A stretch of DNA of 64,000 bases, from the NCBI GenBank assembly GCA_030522415.1, contig CM060105.1:17770277-17834276 (forward strand), in the 5' to 3' direction. The notes beneath the pieces were generated by a model. The model was not told the DNA's origin and did not search any database. It saw only the letters and a program-made list of their open reading frames with translations. Positions 45,301 to 59,391 of the stretch are shown one piece after another; the stretch's first letter is position 1; every line of letters starts with the position of its first letter. Made by a program: the position numbers and the translations under genes. The DNA is from Channallabes apus. Lineage: Eukaryota > Chordata > Actinopteri > Siluriformes > Clariidae.

Positions 45301-48300
45301 AAAAGCACCTCAAAAGCTAGACATCATGCCAAGATCCAAAGAAATTCAGGAACAAATGAGAACAAAAGTAATTGAGATCTATCAGTCTGGTAAAGGTTAT
45401 AAAGCTATTTCTAAAGCTTTGGGACTCCAGCGAACCACAGTGAGAGCCATTATCCACAAATGGCAAAAACATGGAACAGTGGCGAACCTTCCCAGGAGTG
45501 GCCGGCCGACCAAAATTACCCCAAGAGCGCAGAGACAACTCATCCGAGAGGCCACAAAAGACCCCAGGACAACATCTAAAGAACTGCAGGCCTCACTTGC
45601 CTCAATTAAGCTCAGTGTTCACGACTCCACCATAAGAAAGAGACTGGGCAAAAACGGCCTGCCTGGCAGATTTCCAAGGCGCACACCACTTTTAAGCAAA
45701 AAGAACATTAAGGCTCGTCTCAATTTTGCTAAAAAACATCTCAATGATTGCCAAGACTTTTGGGAAAATACCTTGTGGACCGACGAGACAAAAGTTGAAC
45801 TTTTTGGAAGGTGCGTGTCCCGTTACATCTGGCGTAAAAGTAACACAGCATTTCAGAAAAAGAACATCATACCAACAGTAAAATATGGTGGTGGTAGTGT
45901 GATGGTCTGGGGTTGTTTTGCTGCTTCAGGACCTGGAAGGCTTGCTGTGATAGATGGAACCATGAATTCTACTGTCTACCAAAAAATCCTGAAGGAGAAT
46001 GTCCGGCCATCTGTTCGTCAACTCAAGCTGAAGCGATCTTGGGTGCTGCAGCAGGACAATGACCCAAAACACACCAGCAAATCCACCTCTGAATGGCTGA
46101 AGAAAAACAAAATGAAGACTTTGGAGTGGCCTAGTCAAAGTCCTGACCTGAATCCTATTGAGATGTTGTGGCATGACCTTAAAAAGGCGGTTCATGCTAG
46201 AAAACCCTCAAATAAATCTGAATTACAACAATTCTGCAAAGATGAGTGGGCCAAAATTCCTCCGGAGCGCTGTAAAAGACTCGTTGCAAGTTATCGCAAA
46301 CGCTTGATTGCAGTTATTGCTGCTAAGGGTGGCCCAACCAGTTATTAGGTTCAGGGGGCAATTACTTTTTCACACAGGGTCATGTAGGTTTGGATTTTTT
46401 TTTCTCCCTAAATAATAAAACCCCTCATTTAAAAACTGCATTTTGTGTTAACTTGTGTTATCTTTGACTAATAGTTAAATGTGTTTGATGATCAGAAACA
46501 TTTTGTGTGACAAACATGCAAAAGAATAAGAAATCAGGAGGGGGCAAATAGTTTTTCACACCACTGTATATAATTTTTTTTTTTTCAATAATTGTTTTGC
46601 GTCTTTATCTGGCCAGGATCGCAATGGTTTAAAATTTGGCTTTCATTTGTTTGTACATAACCAACACAACTTGTTATGAAGTAGGGTTCATGAGAAATGG
46701 CTGAGGTTGAATAAAGTCATGCACATCTGTGACATTTATTTTCCCAGTTATATTATTTATAATAGAATTATTGTTGTTATGTCTTGCCTGCTGTGAGCAT
46801 CAAACAGATCCAGATCCATACAGCAATTAGGTGTGTTTACACAGACCATAATAATCTACTAATAACCAGAATAATAGGCCAATCGGAATAAAAATGCATC
46901 ATGTAAGCACCAGAGTTTACAGTTTAATGGCGAAGTATGGACGTGCGGCGTGTAAACATTCGCTCAGTAGGTAAATATTAGTCATGCAAACCTTGATCTG
47001 ACCGCGCTCCTGCATAAGTATATTTATTCTGCCCATGTGGGCCCTATTTGACAAATTTCCTAACATACAGTGGCAAGGAAAAGTATGTGGGAATTTCATG
47101 GTTTTCTAAATAAATTTGTGATAAAATGTGATCTGATCTTCATCTGAGTCAAATGTATTGACAAATATAATGTGCCTAAAATAATTCTGATCTTTTATGG
47201 CTTTATTAAGAACAACCTTAAAAGCGTGCATAGTAGAACAAGTATGTGAATCCTCGAGTTATCAACCTCAAAAAAGCTAAGTGGAGTCAGTTGTGTTAGT
47301 ATACCTGGAGTCTTGTTAAGAAAATTAGTTTGGAGTTTGCTTCGCACGAGAAGAATACGCTAATGTGAGCCATGCCTCGCCAAAAAGAGCTTTTGCAAGA
47401 TCTTTGATCAGGAATTGTTGATTTACATAAAGCTGCAAAGGGTTACGCAGGTGACCAGTCTACAGTTGTAGAGACATGGAGACACTTTGGAACTGTGGCT
47501 ACTCTGCCAAAAAGTGGGCGCTCAGTCAAAATGAGCCAAAGAGCACAACAAAGACTCATCGATGAGGTAAAGAAACAAGAGTCGTACACATGAGATGTCC
47601 AAAGAGTATGACAGAGCTAAAGCAGTTCTGACAGGAAAAATGGGCAAAAATTCCTTTTGAAAGACGTGCAGGTCTGATCTACAGCTACAGCAAGGTGGGG
47701 GTCGACCAGTTATTAATTACAAGGGTTCACTTACTTGTTCCACTACCATTTTGAATGTCGAATAAGTGTGTTCAATAAAGAATTTTTTTGTGTGTGTTAT
47801 TATTATTTAAGGAACATTTATATTTTTTATATAATAAGTTAGATCACATTTTATGACAAATTAATGCAGAAAAACATGAAATTCCAAAAAGGTTCATCTA
47901 CCTTCTTTTCATCTACCTGTATGGTAAAACATCTAATCAATCAGAAATGAGAATGAATTCTAGTAGTCACAGCGCAGAAAGCGGAATTTATCAGAAAAGA
48001 TGGGAAGCCTAACCTAATGTAAACAGTTTGGAACTTGGAAATCACCCATGTGTTGCTGTTGCGTTACACTCCTGCAGTGTATACTGTATAGGATGTGTTA
48101 CGAGACCCGTGTTTCAGACTATTCATGCTACTGGAACAAGTGAGATCAGTCAGGATGATTAAAATTTAAAGAGTGATCATAGAGTATGTTCCTCCTCATG
48201 ATATACTGTACGTGCACTACAGCGATGATCTTGCTGAAAACCGGAAGTGCTTTCTACTACTGCACTCGCTTTGTCCAGCATGCAAACGGGCATTGTTCAC

Positions 48301-50882
48301 ATTTAAGTTAGCTTCCGATTCCAGTTGAACTGGTTCTGTGATGAAATGATCCTTCCACAGGGATCAGGCTTTGTGAGGATGCCTGCAGGCAAAGTAATGA
48401 AAGGCAAACAAAAACAAGCTGTTAATATATAGCATACTGTGGCTAACCCTGTCTTATATCCATGTCCAAATATAGCAAATCAGACAGTGTGAAAATCAAA
48501 ACCAAACTGGTATTGTATCACCTTTGTACCACAGAAACATCCAGAAAAAAAAAAAAAAAAAAACAGCACAGCGAGTTTATTGCTAGCAGCAGATGCTGGG
48601 TTGGAGATGCTCCTTGACCTCTGTTATTGATTACTACAGAGTAGGTGACTCGGCGAGTAACAAAAAGTGTTTTTTGTTGTTGTTTTTTTTCTATGAAGTG
48701 TTTCATTTCATTAGGTGGAGTAGTTTCCTCGAAGTAAAAGTACTAAAGTACATTTTTTTTTACTGTAGAAATAGTTTTTCTCATCTAGTCAACTTCTCAT
48801 CTCAGAAATCTCACAGCTCCTTCCAAATCTAAGTAGTAATTAAATGAATCGCTCATCGTAGTAGTGCTTTTGTGCGCTCTCCACCCATCACTGACGCTGC
48901 ATTATTAATGAAGATTTAGGCAAGTGATGAAGTAAACATGATTCGCAGGAGCTCTCTGATGTCAGTTCAGACCGAGTGTTTGTTGCTGGATTTTACAGGG
49001 TTAATGAGAGTCTCAGTGTTCTAGTTTTACGTTACGGGAACCATGGGCAATTCTCCAGAACAAAGACAAATGAGTATACACACACACACATACACGCACA
49101 CACACATACACGCACACACACACACACAAGCATGTTCATAATAGTTCCAGAAGCAGGAGTACAAAGAGGAGTTTCTAAGTGCATGAAGTACTCAAAATAC
49201 ATGAAAAGCCTTACAAAATGTTGTTTTTATTTCATAGTATTTTCGTTTCATAATTTAACCATGTTGTTTGCGCTTGAGGTTGACAGTTCCTTCCAGGTTT
49301 TAATAATACATCAGACAGTTCTTAACCTAATTCCAGTTATTTAAAAAAAAATCCTTAGTTGGTTTCTTTGCCTGAGGACGGGTTGATTTATTATGACCCG
49401 TCTGAAACTGCAGCTTTTTTTGTCCACTCAGTGTGCACTATTTCCAGTGGTGGAAAGTAACGAAAAAAAGGAAAAATTTACTCACGTTACTGTAATTGAG
49501 TCATTTTTTTTGTGTGTGTGTACTTTTTAAAGTAGTATTTTTAATAAGTCTGTAGTTTTACTTTTACTTAAATTTTGGTTAAGTATTGTACTTCTCTACG
49601 TTTGAAATCATATGCGCTACTGAGTAAAAAATTAATTAATTAAAAATAATAAAAAATAATGCAACGCGGAAGGAAAAAATTGCACCCCGGAAACCACTGC
49701 ACTGATTGATTGATGGAGAACAAACGCGCTAAATTCACAAGAACGATGCAGAACGCGCTAAATTCACAAGAACACATGCCAGTGATGCAGAGCCAGCTGA
49801 AAGCGAAATGCCATCAGATTCTCATGAGGCAAACCCCTGGTCATATTTAAGCGACCACTTTGATTTCAAGTGCAAGAAAGGCAACAGCTTCATTATGCAA
49901 AGGTGTTCCTTCAGAGCTACTTTTAACTTTTACTTGATTAGATTTTTTAGACTGGTAACTTTACATGTACTTCAGTAAAATTTCGCTGAAGTAACAGTAC
50001 TTGTAATTGAGTACAAAATTGTATTACCTCTTTCCACCACAGACTATTTCTACAAATACTCCTGTTTTACACAATGTTAAGATGTAAAATGTCATCGTCA
50101 GTGTAGTTTATAGTTGTAGTTTTATTGATTTTCTCTCTTTTTCTAGATTGCGTTGATGTCTGTGACACTGTTTCCGGTGCGATTGCTCTGCTCTGCCTTT
50201 TTCATGCTGCTTGCATGGCCTTTTGCATTTGTGGCCACTGTGGGCCGCACCGACGACGTTGTGGAGCCTCTTTCGTGGTGGAGGTGGTGAGTGCACGATC
50301 CCTCAATATTGCAGCATTGTTGGTTTATATACCGTTCAAAAGTTTGGGGTCACTTGCAAATTTCTTTGTTTTTGTTTAGTGATTTATTTTCTACATTCTA
50401 CAACAATACTGCGGATTTCAAAACTATAAAATAACACATATGGAATCAGGTAATTACGTAACAACAACAAAAACAACAGTTAGTTGTTATTTTAAGACAC
50501 AGAGGTCAGACTTTCTGTAATAGTTCTTGCAAGAACAGTATTGTCAAGTGCATTTGCAAAATCCGTCAAGCACCATAATGAAACTGTCTCTCATGAAGGC
50601 CGTCCCAGGAGGACGAGACCAAAACCTACCTCTGCTGCAGACCAGAAGTTCATTTAGAGTTATCAGCCTGAAAAATGACCAATTAACAGCAGCTCAGATT
50701 AGAGGCGTTATGAAGTCTTTACAGAGCAGAAGTAGCAGAAACATCTCAATATAAAAAGGAGATTAATGCATTTTTTGGACGCCTTCAGCATTCCTTTGCA
50801 ATGTTGAAAGAAATAAAAATCAGGAACCATTATGGAGTTAGAAAGTGATCTAAAACTTTTGAAAGGTAGTGTATATATGTGT

Positions 50883-50944
<62 letters not shown>

Positions 50945-52384
50945 CTGGGCCGATAAACGATATCATATCGAATCGCGATTTATTTGATTTTAAAAACGAT
51001 GAAAAGCTCTAGACATTTTTTGCTCGATATGGATTAAACTAAGAGTCAATCACACAGCAGAACAACACGACAACAACCAATCAGCGTGCAGCTTGCGCGT
51101 GCCATGCAGGTCAAAGTTAATTTCCTGCCGCACTTTGCGAAGCAAACTTGACACCAGGACGACAAAAAAAAAAAAAAAAAGAGTGGAAGCAGCGACGAAA
51201 GTGAATCTAACCTCGAGTTATTATCCAAAGATGTTGAAATTGTCAACAAAAAAGGTAGCACAAACTTATATGATACTTATATGTTATATGAACGCATCAC
51301 CCACACGACCACACAGAGCATGAAAATGCGGGCCGATGCTACTCCGTCAACTAGCAGCGCTAGCAGTGGGGCTGTACCAAAGCAGATATCGATTGCGTCG
51401 TCTTTCATGGCCATTACACTTTATGAAAGGTGTTTCAAAAGGAGCAAGGATATAACCAGGGCCGTTTCTAACTTTCTAGCGAAAGATATGATGCCCCTAA
51501 GCGCACGAGGCTGAAGTTTAGCTCCTTATTCGCAGCTTCCGGTTTGTTTGGCTCCTTATTGCGCAGCGTCTCACTCTGCGGCTGAAGTTTAGCTCCTTAT
51601 TCGCCTCGTTACTAACGGGAGTGTTCACGTTGCCGAATGCTGCGCAGTTTATCAATAAAACGTTATTTTGGTGGTTTAAACCATTCTGGCCAAGCAAATA
51701 TGAACTATACAACACCTAGCAGGTACCCAACTATATAGTAAAAGTGAAATTGTCCTGGGCCAGACTGATAGCTGCATAATTCATTCCATGTTTGTTGTCA
51801 TTGCATGTTTAAGCCATTATGTCAGTTTATTGGGGCCGTGTGAAATAGCCTTCATTTAACTCTGAATTGTGAGATAAAAAAGACAGCCCTAGTGTGTGTG
51901 GTCTAAATGTTGTCTCATTATTGTTTAAAAATCTCAAAACATTAATATATCATCACAAGATACTTTTTATCATCACAAACAAGTATTTAAAAAAAAAAAA
52001 AAAATCTTTGCCTTGTAAAGATTCTGAGCATGTGCCTATAGTATCTTAATTTTTAAGGCCAAATCTGTCATCTGTTTTTGTTAATAATCTATACTTTAAA
52101 ATGTAATTTAATGAACCCTTTAATTTTTGTGGCTTCAGTTTAAGTTGTTCAACATTGATGTTCAATAAATAATCATAGATAGTAGATAGTGTGTGTTGCC
52201 TTCAATTAATCAATCAAGTAATGCAGCCTTCATTCAAAAATCTCTCACTTGTGAGCATATTTACTGTACAAAACTTGTCAGTGAACTATGAGGGCAAAAA
52301 AAAAAAAAAAATCGTTTATTAATCGAAATCGAGTTAAAATGTTCAATTAATCGAGATTTTGATTTTAGGCCAAATCGCCCAGCC

Positions 52385-52433
<49 letters not shown>

Positions 52434-55400
52434 CCAGTCAGCACTAAACGCTGAAAATCTAACTGCTGATAGTTCAAGTTTCACCCATACACACACACAC
52501 TTTCCAGGCTGGTGGATCTTATCATGAAGGGCCTCATGAGGGCGTTGTGGTTTTCCGGAGGTTTCCACTGGATCCAGGTGAAAGGCAGACCAGCTCTGGC
52601 CAGTGAAGCGCCCATCCTCACGCTGGCACCGCACTCGTCTTACTTCGATGCCATTCCTGTGACCATGACCATGTCATCGATGGTGATGGTATCAACCAGC
52701 AAAGACATTCCTGTCTGGGGAAGTGAGTTTCCACCTTTTCTCCATTAATGTCCATTAAATGTTTTAGGGCCTGTGTGTACAATCGAATATAGATAAATAA
52801 ACGAAGACTTCTATGCACTGTGTAGTGAGGATTGATGCTAACTCTACTCTTACCACTCATGTTGATTTTGCATGAAGCAAGTTTGTCCATCCCTAAATTA
52901 TGAGGGGCATTCAAGTCAAACCAGGACATTTGATCGTGACCGATATGGGATTTAAAAACTCCCATTATTTCTCTTTATAATCCCCTGCTACACTAATGCA
53001 CTTATCCCAGCGTTTCACTGGTACTTGAATACCATCAAGGTAAAAAGTTCTCTCAGTATGTTGATCAGACTCCCTGCTTCACATGTAAAATGCTGGCCTC
53101 CCAGGAACTCCTCTAATGGCCCAAGCATGTGTAAATTGCTGCGGGCAAGACGAGGACCGTGCAGATGATGTGGTAATAACTCCCAGTCGAGCGTTCCACA
53201 AATTGGCTAAAGTTTTCTGTCTACTTTTAAGGATCAGACTGGAGTCTCATCACTGTACTATAGTTGTAATGTAAATATTTTATGCCTACGTTTAATGAGG
53301 AATTTCATTACTCCCCTCATATTATTCAAAACAAAGACAAATACACAATTATCTTATAATATCCCATTCACACCATCAGTCATAGTTACATTTATCATGA
53401 ACATCATATTTAGTTTTAAATAATATGTACTCAGATTTCTTTCTTTCTTTCTTTTTTTTTTTTGGAGATCCATTCATTCAATTCAATTCAATTCAATTTT
53501 ATTTGTATAGCGCTTTTAACAATTGACATTGTCTCAAAACAGCTTTACACAATCAAAAGAATTATTTAAGTTTGTATGGAATGTGAATGTGTATGAATCA
53601 AAATGTTCAGATATTCCCTGGTGAGCAATCCCGAGGGCGACAGTGGCAAGGAAAAACTCCCTGAGATGGTAATAGGAAGAAATTCATGCACTTAGTGGCA
53701 AGGCTTGACTTCCTGTCGTAGAACTTGGCGCTTGTCTGCAAAAGAACTGCCTTCTGATTAATGAGTTAAAAAATATACAGCACATGCTAGACTTTTGATC
53801 TGCTTTGTTCCTTGAAACGCAGATCTGATTTGAAACACATTTTAAAAGATGTCTAGCCAGGAAAAAGGGTTTTATGGCCGTGCCACATCACCACCTACAA
53901 GATCCTGACCAGTCAGGCTTCAAAGCAGCACAGGGACTACTCCTTTGGCCATCACTGAGAAGCTACCTGCTGCTAGACCAGCCAAACCGACATCCTCTTC
54001 AACGAATTCACGGCGCAGCATGGCAGCGGTTTGCCTCCTACCTGGGAGTTTAGCCATATCATGTCACATGAAGTCTGATCTACATCTGTGCCTTGCTGAA
54101 TCTCAACTGGTGTCCATAAGGCTCAATATCTGGTCAAGATCCCTGGACATACCACTTTCTGTCACTGCATGCAGCCTTGGATAATCAACTATCATTTCCT
54201 ATTCGCATTGCTAATCTGACACACTCATGTTGAATTTTTCCCCCCCTTTACAACGCAGAAGGATTTTCCCATTTCTTTATTCAAATAGGCCACTAAGGTG
54301 CTTGTTCACTTTTAAGACTGAACTACTGCAATTCAACCCTGGTAGGTCTGACCCCGTTTATCTGATCCAGATTTCACACTGATGCTTGCCTATGAAGCCA
54401 AAAATGTACCTTCTTATCTCAAAACACTTCATGCTCTCACTGATCTCCTTAGCGCTGCTTGACTGGTCTCGCCATCTCTCAGAGCACACGTAAGGCATGC
54501 AAGTATTCTGGAATCTACTGTAGGTGGTGGAATGGACTTCCCCTTTGAGGCCAAACAGCTAGTATTTAAATTAGCATTAAAGATATCATCAGTTAGTTTT
54601 TTTGTTTAAAGATGTGTTACCTCCCCAGTCATTGTGTTTCGAATACCCTCAGGGTAGTCGGCCTCGCTGATTTCAATGCATCAGTCCGGGAGCACGGTGA
54701 TAGAAAATGTCTGTTTTGTTGAGGATTTTCCAAAATTAGGGTTATTCACCCTCAGGACAGCTTTACAGGACAGAGTTCACAGTCCAATACAGTGGAAAAC
54801 AGCTCTGAGACAAAATAGCATCCAGGATTCCCCTTGCAGTTTAAAAGCACAGAGACAACACTGTTACATTTGACACAAAGATTAATTTCCTTAGCAGTGT
54901 TTACGGTTTTTGGCTACACGATGACAGTGTGGGGAAAGGGGACAGAGATTTAGTCAAGTGGATTGGTATGCTTTACATTGTACAGTGGTGTGAAAAACTA
55001 TTTGCCCCCTCCTGATTTCTTATTCTTTTGCATGTTTGTCACACAAAATGTTTCTGATCATCAAACACATTTAACTATTAGTCAAAGATAACACAAGTAA
55101 ACACAAAATGCAGTTTTTAAATGAGGGGTTTTATTATTTAGGGAGAAAAAAAATCCAAACCTACATGGCCCTGTGTGAAAAAGTAATTGCCCCCTGAATC
55201 TAATAACTGGTTGGGCCACCCTTAGCAGCAATAACTGCAATCAAGCGTTTGCGATAACTTGCAACGAGTCTTTTACAGCGCTCTGGAGGAATTTTGGCCC
55301 ACTCATCTTTGCAGAATTGTTGTAATTCAGCTTTATTTGAGGGTTTTCTAGCATGAACCGCCTTTTTAAGGTCATGCCACAACATCTCAATAGGATTCAG

Positions 55401-57429
55401 GTCAGGACTTTGACTAGGCCACTCCAAAGTCTTCATTTTGTTTTTCTTCAGCCATTCAGAGGTGGATTTGCTGGTGTGTTTTGGGTCATTGTCCTGCTGC
55501 AGCACCCAAGATCGCTTCAGCTTGAGTTGACGAACAGATGGCCGGACATTCTCCTTCAGGATTTTTTGGTAGACAGTAGAATTCATGGTTCCATCTATCA
55601 CAGCAAGCCTTCCAGGTCCTGAAGCAGCAAAACAACCCCAGACCATCACACTACCAACACCATATTTTACTGTTGGTATGATGTTCTTTTTCTGAAATGC
55701 TGTGTTACTTTTACGCCAGATGTAACGGGACACGCACCTTCCAAAAAGTTCAACTTTTGACTCGTCGGTCCACAAGGTATTTTCCCAAAAGTCTTGGCAA
55801 TCATTGAGATGTTTTTTAGCAAAATTGAGACGAGCCTTAATGTTCTTTTTGCTTAAAAGTGGTTTGCGCCTTGGAAATCTGCCATGCAGGCCGTTTTTGC
55901 CCAGTCTCTTTCTTATGGTGGAGTCGTGAACACTGACCTTAATTGAGGCAAGTGAGGCCTGCAGTTCTTTAGATGTTGTCCTGGGATCTTTTGTGGCCTC
56001 TCGGATGAGTTGTCTCTGCGCTCTTGGGGTAATTTTGGTCGGCCGGCCACTCCTGGGAAGGTTCACCACTGTTCCATGTTTTTGCCATTTGTGGATAATG
56101 GCTCTCACTGTGGTTCGCTGGAGTCCCAAAGCTTTAGAAATGGCTTTATAACCTTTACAGACTGATAGATCTCAATTACTTTTGTTCTCATTTGTTCCTG
56201 AATTTCTTTGGATCTTGGCATGATGTCTAGCTTTTGAGGTGCTTTTGGTCTACTTCTCTGTGTCAGGTAGCTCCTATTTAAGTGATTTCTTGATTGAAAC
56301 AGGTGTGGCAGTAATCAGGCCTGGGGGTGACTACAGAAATTGAACTCAGGTGTGATAAACCACAGTTAAGTTATTTTTTAACAAGGGGGGCAATCACTTT
56401 TTCACACAGGGTCATGAAGATTTGGAGTTTTTTTTCTCCCTTAATAACGTAAACCTTCATTTAAAAACTGCATTTTGTGTTCAATTATGTTATCTTTGAC
56501 TAATAGTTAACGGTTTTTGATGAGCAGAAACATTTAAGTGTGACAAACATGCAAAAGAATAAGAAATCAGGAAGGGGGCAAATAGTTTTTCACACCACTG
56601 TATATACGTGTTAAAGGTGTACAAGACTCTTTTGTCTGACTTACAAATGAGTTCTGTTCCGGGAATCATATTCGTAAGTCACATTTGTTCGTAAATCAGG
56701 GACGACCTGTATTCATAGAGAGTTCATAGCACTTTGGTCTGGATAAGCACACTGTGTTTCAAATTGCGTTAATTTAAATGTAAATGTGACTCCAAGAGCA
56801 CTTTTCCATTCTCACAGATTCAAGTAAAGATCTCTCTCGTTTCCTTGCATTTTCTTTCATAGCGCTGAGTAAGTTCATCCGCCCGGTGTTTGTGTCACGC
56901 TCGGATCCTGATTCCCGCAGGAAGACGGTGGAGGAGCTTAAACGCAGGGCACAGTCAGCAGGCCAGTGGCCTCGGGTAACGCACCTGTACTTTAATACAT
57001 TCTTTACAGGGTGTAATTTAATACATTCTTTACAATGGTTCATTGTGGAAAAAAAATTAAAAAAGACTACAGTCCACTACAGTATATTTCTGTTCATCTG
57101 TGGTTATACAGTATATTCTGACTGTCTGTTTTCCTGTCAATAAACCTCCTTGTTTGTCTGTATGTCTCTCTGTTTTTTGTCCGACAATCTAACTGAGCTT
57201 CTGTTTGTCTCCACCATCCGGTCTTATTCATCTTTTTGTCAGTATGCCCATCCGTGTTAAATATTTAAAGCTCTCAGCATAGAATCAGAACCGTTCATGC
57301 TGATGTGATTCGCTGCTTTGCTGTTTTCCATAAAACATGTTTTTCGATTCCGATTTGATTTCAGATGATGATTTTTCCCGAGGGAACCTGCACCAACAGA
57401 TCCTGCCTCATCACATTTAAGCCTGGTAT

Positions 57430-57476
<47 letters not shown>

Positions 57477-58411
57477 AAGGCTCTGTGTGCTTGACAGAGT
57501 AGAATAATGGGTGTACACTAGATTAGACTGTGCACTGGTTGCCACAGGTGTTGTGTTTCAGTGCTACACATGTGTGAGCTTGTTTTTTTTTTTCCCCCCC
57601 CTCCATCTCTCGCCGGGTCTCCCATGGCCAGTAACAGTTCACTTGACTGTGAGAGTCCGTGATTGTCTTCCCCTTCCTGTGTGCACTTTCCAGTGCTGTT
57701 ATGTTTTGCTGGTCCTCTCTCACTTGTGGGCTTTATTGTGCTCCCTCACACTCCTAATCCTCCTGTTTTTCTGCTAGAAATCCTTCATTTGTCCCTGTCT
57801 TGCGAGGCTGTCACATTTTGTTTTATATATCCTTTCGTAAATGGTGTGTTTCACTGCATCATGAGGGCTGCAGTCCAATAAATGTCCATGACGGGGCAAT
57901 TCCACATACCAGTTGGTGCAAAATATTGCTTTTCGCCTGCCATTCGCAAATCCTGTTATTGTCACTTTTTTTTTCTTTTAAATGATCAAAACTGACACAT
58001 TTACAGCATTTAGCACAAACCCTTATCCAGACTGACTTTCAGTCAACTTCCAGCTGATGAAGAGGAACCTTTGAAGAGGACTACTAGTGTCCATAGCAAC
58101 AGCAGAGTACAGGGTCTGACTGCCACCATTCATGTTCTTCAGAAACAGCTTAAGTTATTGAGACAGGATGCTGTAGAGTGGTGACCGTAAAAGTCATTTT
58201 CCTGCTGCAAAGTTATTCAAAGGTAAACATAGATGACAGCGATCTGCCCTTGGTGAAGCTGAAGGTGAGAAGGTAATTAGATTTAGGGAAGCCGAGACAG
58301 ATGCCCTTGGTTCACCGCACGTCCGCTGACTGCGAACTGAAAGAGAGCTTCGTTGTTCAGAGGGAAGGTCATCGGGTCCATCGCTCTTCCTTTTCCTCCA
58401 GTTCAGAAGTG

Positions 58412-58485
<74 letters not shown>

Positions 58486-58737
58486 TCCAGACACTATAGT
58501 GAATGTAATAGAGACAAAGAGATGCAATGTAACACTTCCTGGTTCACATTATTTATCTTAAACCTATTATTATTTTAAGGTAGAAGAGCATTCTGATGTT
58601 TCTTATGTTACCGACTCAATTGTCCAATCCTGTCATGAAAAAAAAGATATAAAAGCTTTACAGAAGCAACAAATATACAGTATCATATTTCACAAAAGAG
58701 ACTTCAACAGAAATGTTGTAACTTTCAGGTTATTTGC

Positions 58738-58801
<64 letters not shown>

Positions 58802-59341
58802 TTCTGTGTACCATTTCTTTCTGGCTAAGTTTTTGCTTTCCTGTTTATCTGTCTCATTGCCTGTCTGTGATTGTGACAGTCTGGATTTTTTTGGGGGGGA
58901 ATCTCAGTGCTAATGAGTAATGAGACTCTCAGCTGGGAGTTATTGTTTGCTCTTTGCTTTTTGCTCATTGCACATAAACACATTCATACATATTTGCTGG
59001 GGCTGGGGAACCTGGATCCCAGGAGGCTCAGGGCACAAGGCGGGGTACACGCTGGACAGGGTGCCAATCCATCGCAGGGCACACACACACACGCAGGCAG
59101 TCCGATCATGGCTCTGGTGTACTGAAAAAACGTGATCTACCTTGATGCTATCCAAGTACTAGTGAAACACTGGGATAAGTGCATTAGTGAGTAACGATAA
59201 AGGGAGTTTTTATAACTGCATCATATTCTGCACCATCAAAAGTCCCGGTTTGGCTTGAACAGTCCTTGACATACTAATAACAATAACACCATCACTTCTT
59301 TGTTAACGTTTATAAAATATACAGACACACATACTGCCGAG

Positions 59342-59391
<50 letters not shown>

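Noticed and set aside
45926..46195. 89-codon minus-strand frame, identical to the one at 55353-55622
   Set aside because: It is the antisense of the Tc1 transposase; its identity in both places reflects the two element copies, not a conserved gene.
58194..58561. Cys/Val and Thr/His repeat frames
   Set aside because: Translations of the CA microsatellite.
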